Below are positions 56,943 to 64,000 of a stretch of DNA of 64,000 nucleotides, piece after piece. Both the position numbers and the translations under genes were made by a program. The DNA comes from Corylus avellana (lineage: Eukaryota; Streptophyta; Magnoliopsida; Fagales; Betulaceae): contig NC_081545.1 of the NCBI RefSeq assembly GCF_901000735.1, positions 18,112,758 to 18,176,757 of the forward strand, read 5' to 3'. How positions within the stretch are numbered: the stretch's first letter is position 1; every line of letters begins with the position of its first letter. The notes beneath the pieces were generated by a model, which worked only from the letters and a program-made list of their open reading frames with translations, ran no database searches and was not told the origin of the DNA.

Positions 56943-59900
56943 TGTTAGCATTTTTGTTGGCTCAATTCGATTCCAAAATGCAGATACTACTGTTTATGGG
57001 CTCAAACACTGATATAAAATGCTCATGATCAAATCTCCACTGTTCATAAAGTAGATTCATGTGTCATGAACGTTTCTGCAAAGTTTCAGTTTAATCGGAC
57101 TACAAACACCCATCGATCGAAACTGTTGATCTTGGACCGACGGAATTTCCAAATTGCTGATGATTGCTTATTTTCACCCTTTGTAGTCCCTGTCCGGACA
57201 GGCCCTCTCCCTGTCCGGACAACAGTTCCAGAAACTCTGTTTCTGCTCTACAAGGCCCTATCCAGACAGCCTATTAACCTGTCCGGACACCACATACCTA
57301 TTATGCCCAAAAACGTGTTTTTAGTGAGCCCAAGTCTAGGGTTTGATGAGAGGCATGGATTTTAGAACCTTAGAATTCGTGTGAGGCTGTGCTTAAATGA
57401 TTATTTTGTTGTGAGTCAAATTGATTCCTCTTATAGGATTTTTGTTAGTTTTGATTGTATGCTTAATTGAAGTCTATCGGAATGGTCCGATAAAAGAGAA
57501 TCACGTTAAAGAAGATTGTGAGCAAAGAGACAAGTTGGAGGCTTGTCGATCTTACAGAGCAAAAGTCTTGCAAAATGTTATAAGTGTTCATAGTGTCTGT
57601 AATCTCTGGATAATCTTTTGATAGTAATTTTCTGGGTTTAGCTACCCTGGAGAGGTTTTACTTTTAGAACGTTTTCTAAAATGTTTCATCTTCATCACTA
57701 AAATTTTTGTTTTTTTGTTTTACTTGTTTTTAGTGATTGTTTGCTTAGATTTCAATTTCCGTTAATTCTGCATAAAATTGTGATATTTAAACTTATTAAG
57801 CGTTTTTCAATTGGTATCAAAGCGGGTTCACTCTGTTTGGATTAAATTCCTGAGTGAAATCTTTTGACTCCTTGTTTACTATGAATATTTCTCAAATGGA
57901 ATATGAACTTATAAACTCCTTCAACAATTTGTTGAAAAAATTCACATTTTTGAGACATGAATGCACAAATTGTTTGGAGGGTTTTCAAGATCTTAAACAT
58001 GTGAAAGAATCTTTAGTAACTAAATTATCTGAATCACATGTCTTAATTGATTCTTTAAGATTTGAAAATTATGTTCAAGTTTCTAAAGTTGACTTGTTAG
58101 AGAATAAATTAAAAGAGTCAAAAACTCAATTGAAAAAATTCTCTAGCAATTCCTTTGGGAAAATAATGCATACTCAGACTTCTGATGGTGATAATTCTGG
58201 GATTTCTATGATTGTTGATAATGTTGGTAGCTCTACTTCACATGCTTCTAAATCTGACAGAAATTCATTGTTTGTTAAGCCTATGAATGTTAAAGAAGTT
58301 AAGGCTAATATAGTCTGTTTGGATAATGACAAAACTTCTTGTTTGAATAATTGTGTGAAGCCCAAATCCAAGACTTCTTCTAAGAAACAAACTCAAGCTA
58401 AGTTTGTTCTTACCTGCCACTATTGTGGGATTATTGGTCACATCAGACCAAACTGTTTTCAGTTTAAATCTCAAAGACTTTGGAAAAACTCGGCTTCTCC
58501 TAAGAAAGAAAAATGTGATATAGAGTCGTGTTTACCTATATCAAAGTCTAAATATATTCCTCCTCATAATTGTTCCACCAGTTATCATTGTAGCAAAATT
58601 GATCATATTCGACCAAATTGTTTTAAATTGAAACCTCATGTGCATATAAATGAAAATTCATATTCCATGAACGAAAGTGAGAGTTTGGTCATAATGACGA
58701 GATAAGTGTTATCTAGGCTAGATAAGTTTGAGCAAAATCACAAGTCTAGACTTAAGATTTCTCAAATGTGGGTTAGAAATAATGATATCATTCACCCCTT
58801 GAGGGGGAGGGATAGTGATCTCACCTTATGATAGGTGAGTCACCCACATGCCTATGATTGATTTTCTTGCATATCTTTGCATATCTTAGAGCATGTTGTT
58901 TTTCTTTTTTCTTTTTTTGCATTGCATTTTTGTTTTATTTATTTTGCAATTGTTTTTCGTTTGTGTGCATTTCTTTTGTGAAAAATAACAAAAAGACAAA
59001 TATTTTACTTTGGTTGTTGTTCTTTTCTTTATTTTGTCTTATGCACCTAGATAGTCCATTAATTTCTCATGTTACTTTTATGGATTTAATTCTTTACATC
59101 TTGGAATGTTCTTAATATGCATGAAATGAAAATTTGTGTCAATAGACTTGTTTTTGTGGTTACCTAAAGTCTGAGCTTATATGGTATATTTTGCCTATGC
59201 TTTATCCCTTGTGCACATTTAAGCTTAAATTGAGGTTTTGTTTCACTTTATTTGTAAGATCTGTTAGGTAATCATATGAAGTTTTTGACTAGTCATATTT
59301 TTCAAATTGACTATATGCTAGTTGAACCTAAGGTTTATAAATTCATGCTTTCTCTTTTGTGATCAGTATCACAAGTTTATGGGCACTTTCTCATAGAGAA
59401 AAATAAATAAAATAGTGAAAAAAAAAATAAAATCAAGAGATCATATTCCAAAAGGAATTTATTTTACTGTGTCAAGCTTGTGCAAATTGTTTTACAAAGA
59501 GAAATGTATAAAATGAGAGTGACTAGGCCCTAGTATGACAATGTTTGACTTTTGATTTGATATACTTGTCAAAATCTTATGGTGGTAAAACTTTCTCCTC
59601 ATTTTGTATGTTGACAATTTTTCTTTTTGAATGGCTTACACATACACACCACACAAGCATGGGTTGAATGGAACATTTTTCTTTGCTTGTGTTAAGCAAT
59701 ATGAGTTTCTTGCCATTTCTAGTCTCATATATATATTTTGCATATTTGGAACATGTTTGGGATAGTCATTGTACGATACATGAGTCGTTGATGTGTGTAT
59801 CATGTGTGTTCATTGGACTTTTGAGAGGGAGAAGTCTTGTTCATTTCAAGTTTCTTGTTGTTATTAAGTCATGCATTGAGGGGGAGTTTTGTTTATGTAT

Positions 59901-59947
59901 TTCATGATCTTGCATTTTATACTTCTTGTATTTTTGTTAAGTTTTGA
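56943..59947 (+). mobile_element. Internally deleted copia element (SIRE-like)
   Basis: A probable 5' LTR (about 56943-57809, TGTTAGCATTTT...TTTTTCA) is followed by a primer site TTGGTATCAAAGCGGGTTC at 57811. A gag-like ORF (57881-58705) comes next, then a short QMWVRNNDIIHPL stretch near 58765. The 3' noncoding part ends near an ATTGAGGGGGAGTTTTG polypurine-like tract at 59875-59891. Protease, integrase, RT and RNase H are missing. The LTR carries three CCTGTCCGGACA-type palindromes (57187-57291). The 3' LTR is probably hidden in the gap that follows. The SIRE assignment rests on the gag knuckle context and the terminal polypurine motif. Confidence 0.65.
57881..58705 (+). CDS. Copia gag-like protein with CCHC knuckle
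   Basis: An open frame of 274 codons: an N-terminal coiled-coil-like region (LVTKLSESHVLIDSLRF, LLENKLKESKTQLKKF), a serine-rich linker, and a zinc knuckle CHYCGIIGHIRPNC (58415-58456). A second, degenerate knuckle follows (YHCSKIDHIRPNC). In the family gag packages element RNA. The frame lacks the usual N-terminal gag domain, so it is a shortened product fused near the primer site. It is open, but whether it is expressed is unknown. Confidence 0.65.
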   Translation: MNISQMEYELINSFNNLLKKFTFLRHECTNCLEGFQDLKHVKESLVTKLSESHVLIDSLRFENYVQVSKVDLLENKLKESKTQLKKFSSNSFGKIMHTQTSDGDNSGISMIVDNVGSSTSHASKSDRNSLFVKPMNVKEVKANIVCLDNDKTSCLNNCVKPKSKTSSKKQTQAKFVLTCHYCGIIGHIRPNCFQFKSQRLWKNSASPKKEKCDIESCLPISKSKYIPPHNCSTSYHCSKIDHIRPNCFKLKPHVHINENSYSMNESESLVIMTR

Positions 59948-60047
59948 NNNNNNNNNNNNNNNNNNNNNNNNNNNNNNNNNNNNNNNNNNNNNNNNNNNNN
60001 NNNNNNNNNNNNNNNNNNNNNNNNNNNNNNNNNNNNNNNNNNNNNNN
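59948..60047. other. Assembly gap (100 N)
   Basis: Gap of nominal size at the expected place of the copia 3' LTR. Confidence 0.95.
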
Positions 60048-60885
60048 TTTACAATCACCCCCTAAAGTTCGAAAATTCTCAATTTAGTATCAAATTTGTA
60101 ATGTTACCCTTCTGTTAAGATTTTTTTGTTAAATCATAATAGCAACCTTTAAATTCCAAAAATAACTGAAAAAAAAAAGGCAGGAATGGTCCGGTGGATT
60201 TGGTGACCCATAGACCAATCTTGTGGGTCACCACTAGACAATGGCGTGGGTCACTGGTCACTAGACTCATGGTGCTTTTTTTTTTTTTTTTTTTTTTTAG
60301 ATTAAGTTAATTTTGTAATGGGGTAACTTATTTTAAACTCCTGAATTACCACACGAATTGACAAGGCACCTCAAACTTCAAAATCTCTCAGTTTGAATAT
60401 CTGAACTTTCAATTGCAGTCAATTTGAACGTTTCCATTAGATTTAGCCGTTAACATCTAACGCCAATACTTAAAAAGACCAAAATATCTTTGATTTTCGT
60501 TTTTATTTATTTATTTTAATTTGGAATTAAGGTAAATTTGTAATTTTATAAAAAAGTCAGGGGTATAAATGCTATTGTCTCACTTGTAACGTTTAAAATA
60601 TAACAGAGGAATTCAAATTTACCGCAATTGAAAGTTCAGGAGTTCAAATTAAGAGGTTTTGAAGTTTGAAGGGGGCTTGTTAAATCGCGTGGTAATTCAG
60701 GAGTCTAAAGTGAAGTTACCCCTTTTGTAATTTTATAAATTTTATATAGGTATAAGGGTTATTTCACCTATTTACAGTCTGATTTAACAAAAAATCTTAA
60801 CGGAGGTATGGCATTACAAATTTTTTTAAGTTTAATATACTAGCTTGAGAGTTTTTGAACTTTAGAAAGATGATTACAAAAGTAA
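60048..60885. mobile_element. Nested pair of inverted-repeat (Mutator-like) elements
   Basis: Outer arms: 60048-60130 (ACAATCACCCCCTAAAGTTC...) and 60780-60885 (...GAACTTTAGAAAGATGATTA). Inner arms: 60318-60500 (GGGGTAACTTATTTTAAACT, CCTGAATTACCAC) and 60560-60722 (GTGGTAATTCAGGAGTCTAA). The inner element lies within the outer one. Neither has coding sequence. The outer left end adjoins the assembly gap. Confidence 0.6.
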
Positions 60886-60956
60886 TGAAAATTTAAGAGA
60901 GTTAATTAAGTGAAGTTTCCCTAAAAAAATAACTATTATGAAACCTTGTAATTAAC

Positions 60957-61215
60957 TTGTTCTTGCATTAATTTTATTTAAATAAGTGTTGTTTAATATT
61001 TGGAACTTTTTGAAGTGTGACATTTTTCCAGTTGAATGACTTTTAGTTACCTTTTGGCTATGATCACAAGGTTTCATAATAGTTTTGAAAGTATGATCCT
61101 AGCTAAAAGGTGTTACTTCAACTAAAAGCCATTCAACTGGGAAACGTTCATACTTCCAAAAGTCCCAACTATTAAACAACATTTGTTTGAATAAAATTAA
61201 TGCAAGAACAAATCA
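60957..61215. repeat. Foldback (large imperfect hairpin)
   Basis: The arm 60957-61062 (TTGTTCTTGCATTAATTTTA...) is the reverse complement, about 85% matching over 100 bp, of 61108-61213 (...AAAATTAATGCAAGAACAA). A second complementary pair, ACTATTATGAAACCTTGT (60940) and ACAAGGTTTCATAATAGT (61069), overlaps it. Such foldbacks are usually MITEs and may be transcribed into double-stranded RNA. Confidence 0.75.
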
Positions 61216-61309
61216 ATCCCAAGTGTGTCTAATCATTAATCAATTGCATATAAGGGTTTAAAGGCTTTTTTAAGTCGTCATGTCATCTAATATTGGAAAA
61301 AAGAGAAGG

Positions 61310-61815
61310 CTAGGAAATGTCTTAGAAAACTTATGGCGGTTATGATAGTGTACATTGCACATCCTTATTGTAGTTAAAATACAAGCTAATAATCTAGCAT
61401 CGACCTCTTTTGCGCCTTCGGTTCCTATTATGCTTTCTAATTTCTCTAACCTTGATAAATATCTGAAGGAGTCCATCAGGAGCTAGAGCTAAAGCCTGGG
61501 GATCAGGATTCGAAGCAGCATGAGGAGCAAGAGGCAACAATGGTTACTTGCCTTATAAGATGATATGAACATTGTAAGAAGAAAGGAATCGTAGTAGCAC
61601 ATTGTTATGGTCAGTGTCTATATCATGGCTTTATAGATTGTCTCATACTTCATTCTAAAGAGGAAGTTGTGGGTTTGGGCATTGAAACTTGCGCAAAGAG
61701 TTGCCTGATAAATATCAAAGGAACTAAGTTTCCGCTACTTGGACTTTGTTTCGAACAATGTTATGAAACGCATGTCAAGAACCACGATTATAAGAACCGC
61801 CCACACAACCCATGA
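61310..61815 (+). pseudogene. Cysteine-rich secreted-peptide-like pseudogene
   Basis: The frame 61530-61815 encodes TMVTCLIR, a TGA stop, then YEHCKKKGIVVAHCYGQCLY, a segment with DCLIL, ETCAKSCLI, LCFEQCYETHVKN and a stop. The ten cysteines, several in C-X3-C pairs, resemble plant thionin-like or other cysteine-rich defence peptides. A hydrophobic stretch KLMAVMIVYIAH at 61333-61368 could be the remains of a signal-peptide exon. The in-frame TGA and lack of a clean splice acceptor argue for a dead copy. I recognise the pattern only, not a named family. Confidence 0.4.
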
Positions 61816-61829
61816 GCTCAGGGTTTGAG

Positions 61830-62878
61830 ATTTGGTAAAGAGTTCTTTTCCTATCTCTCTCGTCATTGAAAGAATGCACATATAATATTGCATGAAAAAA
61901 ATATTCACGTCGAGTAAATGCTTATCAATTTTCTTAAATGTCAGAAAGAATGTTTTTAAATTGTAATATTATTAATTTTTAAGACTGCAAGAAAAGGTTT
62001 ATTATGAATATATATTCACAAAACATTGAACGTTATTTCTTTCACATGAACCTCAAAGTGTACCACGCGTTAAAGCACTGCCAAACATCTATTTATCACT
62101 ATCATAGCCAATAATTGTCAATATATATATATATATATATACGGTTAAAGGGTTGTCAAATTTTAGTGAATTTTGACAAATATGTATAGATAGCCAAACA
62201 AAAAACCCAATCGAGTGATTTCATTTGAATTGACGAAATAGAGTTCTCATTTTAGTGAATAGCCTTCTAAAAATTTTAATAATGAAAGTGTTACCATAAG
62301 TATGGTAAGCTTTTACTTATTTATTATTATTATTATTATTATTTTGTAATTTGAACACAATTTTCCTGTAACTGACCTTCTATTTACTTAATTAGAAGCA
62401 TGTATTTCTATGCTTTTTTCTATCTACTTTATTTATTGAGCTGCATTTCATACTTATCGCATTCTATGTTACAGATTCAACTGGAGGCTTTTTAGAGCAA
62501 TGTGCAAGACCCCGACTTGTTACATAGAAGTTCTCAATTTTCTCTTGTTTCAAATGATGTTTGTTTTTTAATAATATGAACCACGGATGCTTTGCTAGTT
62601 TGTTTTATACAATATGTATTTGAGTTTTCAAGTTAACATTAATAAAACTAAAATTTGTTTGTGAAAAATAAAACATTTAGAGAAAAAAAAAGAAATAAAC
62701 AAAAATGCGTGTCAACACTAGCACTCATTAAAACTCAGCAATCATCTCCTCCTTGTCCAAATTGATTAATCATTTTGGAGTGATAATGCGAATGTGACTA
62801 ACGCCTTTACTCGATCGTTACAAATGGTATTAGGGCCAACTAGTAATACCATGTGGTATTGTTAGACCCACATAACGT
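61830..62878. other. AT-rich intergenic DNA with microsatellites
   Basis: A (TA)n run at 62120-62141 and an (ATT)n run at 62321-62344. No supported ORF. Confidence 0.4.
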
Positions 62879-64000
62879 CACCACAAAAAAAACAAGGTTT
62901 AGTGACATGGTTATTTGGGGCATTTTTGGCTAAAAAAACGTCCCTATTGATTTCGCAACGCTTGATTAGGGGCACTTGGGACATGTCGGTTTTTATGGCG
63001 ACTAGAATTTAAGATTGAGACGTTTTTTTACGAAAAAACACCTCGAAAAGGGGACGTTTGGAACAAAGCGCCCCCCTTTTTAAAAGGGGGCACTTAGTTG
63101 TGAAAAACGCCCCCTTTTTTAAAATGGAGGCGCTTCCTAGGCAAGCGCCCCCTTTTTTAAATGGGGCCACTTCCTAGGCAAGCACCCCCGTTTTTAAATG
63201 GGGGCACTTCCTAAGCAAGCGCCGCCATTTAAAAAAGGGGGCGCTTCCTAATCAAGCGCCCCATTTTTAGAATAAGGGTGCTTCCTAGGCAAGTGCCCCC
63301 TTTTTAAAATAAGGGCGCTTCCTAGGCAAGCACCCCATTTTTTTAAAAGGGTTGCTTACCTAGGAAGCGACCCCTTTTTAAATGGGGGCGCTTGCCTAAA
63401 AAAGGGGGCGCTTACCTAGGAAGCGCCCTCATTCTAAAAAGGGGGCGCTCAGGTGGGCAAGCGTCCCCTTTCATAAATGGGGGCGCTTACCTAGGAATCA
63501 CCCTCATTCTAAAAAGGGGGCGCTCAGGTGGGCAAGCGCCCCCTTTCATAAATGGGGGCGCTTGCCTAAAAAAGGGGGCGCTTACCTAGGAAGCACCCTC
63601 ATTCTAAAAAGGGGGCGCTCAGGTGAGCAAGCGCCCCCTTTCATAAATGGGGGTGCTTGCCTAAAAAAGGGGGCGCTTACCTAAGAAGCACCCTCATTCT
63701 AAAAAGGGGGCGCTCAGGTGGGCAAGCGCCCCCTTTCATAAATGGGGGGCACTTGCCTAAAAAAGGGGGCGCTTACCTAGGAAGCGCCCTCATTCTAAAA
63801 AGGGGGCGCTCAGGTGGGCAAGCGTCCCCTTTCATAAATGGGGGCGCTTGCGTGTAAAGGGCCCCTATTTCTATATGGAAGCACTTCTACGCTGCGAAGC
63901 GCCTCCAATAATTAATATTTAGAGAAAATATTTTTCCCATGCAATCCATATATATTTTTTATTTTCTTCTGATATACAATATGCAATACAATATTGTATT
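62879..64000. mobile_element. CACTA element with palindromic GC-rich arrays, copy 2 (left part)
   Basis: Starts with the same CACCACAAAAAAAACAAGG terminus as 50125 and stays nearly identical for about 1.1 kb, to the window edge. Its left array (63066-63850) has no gap and shows more units of the CTCAGGTGGGCAAGC type than are visible in copy 1. The left flank (ACATAACGT) differs from that of copy 1, so the two are separate insertions rather than one segmental duplication. Confidence 0.8.

Noticed and set aside
58858..59115. Hydrophobic ORF in the 3' part of the copia element
   Set aside because: T-rich noncoding DNA readily gives F/L/C-rich frames; no conserved membrane-protein pattern.

Overview
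The window is nuclear DNA of a eudicot plant, most likely a woody rosid. I infer this from spliced plant genes (a PRS4-type PRPP synthetase, an ankyrin/PGG membrane protein, a glycine-rich wall protein) set in AT-rich DNA crowded with plant transposons. Four runs of N show it is a scaffolded draft assembly. I can assign no species and saw no bacterial, organellar or CRISPR sequence.

Host genes are few. The first two exons of a PRS4-like gene lie on the minus strand at 349-2790, with a 5'-truncated LINE in intron 1. A decayed exon of an unidentified gene (3908-4163 plus 9567-9673) was split by a complete 5.4-kb Ty3/gypsy chromovirus (4164-9566). A small EF-hand ORF is at 16323-16685. A five-exon ankyrin-repeat/PGG gene (41214-46038, minus) has good splice junctions but a one-base frameshift in its last exon. 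A single-exon secreted glycine-rich protein (55203-56177, minus) looks intact. A cysteine-rich peptide pseudogene is at about 61310-61815.

The rest is mobile DNA in nested layers. At 9900-14630 there is a hAT-like element built from GGCGGTTA-type repeats and a LINE ORF1 split by a clean 1.33-kb solo LTR. A composite CACTA element seems to span 17040-39346: both ends have CACTA-type termini, TGACGTGTC-type subterminal repeats and an ATT target duplication. Inside are a Transposase_24-type gene, two copies of the TNPD transposase, repeated leader blocks, fragments of an endogenous pararetrovirus-like element, and a 1.37-kb Mutator-like element whose unoccupied site survives in a second leader copy within this window.

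Pararetrovirus-like fragments occur at 24406-28474 (two segments joined head to head), 29703-30540 and 48560-50124. Three of their borders fall at TA-dinucleotide runs. A second CACTA family is present as a 4.2-kb copy (50125-54308) and as the start of another (62879 to the window end). It carries long tandem arrays of GC-rich palindromes near its ends. The left and right arrays share a design but not a sequence, and this is the most unusual structure in the window.

The last 7 kb also holds an internally deleted copia element that keeps gag but has lost pol, two nested inverted-repeat elements and a large foldback hairpin. Nearly all mobile ORFs are broken; the window reads as a transposon graveyard with a few genes between layers.
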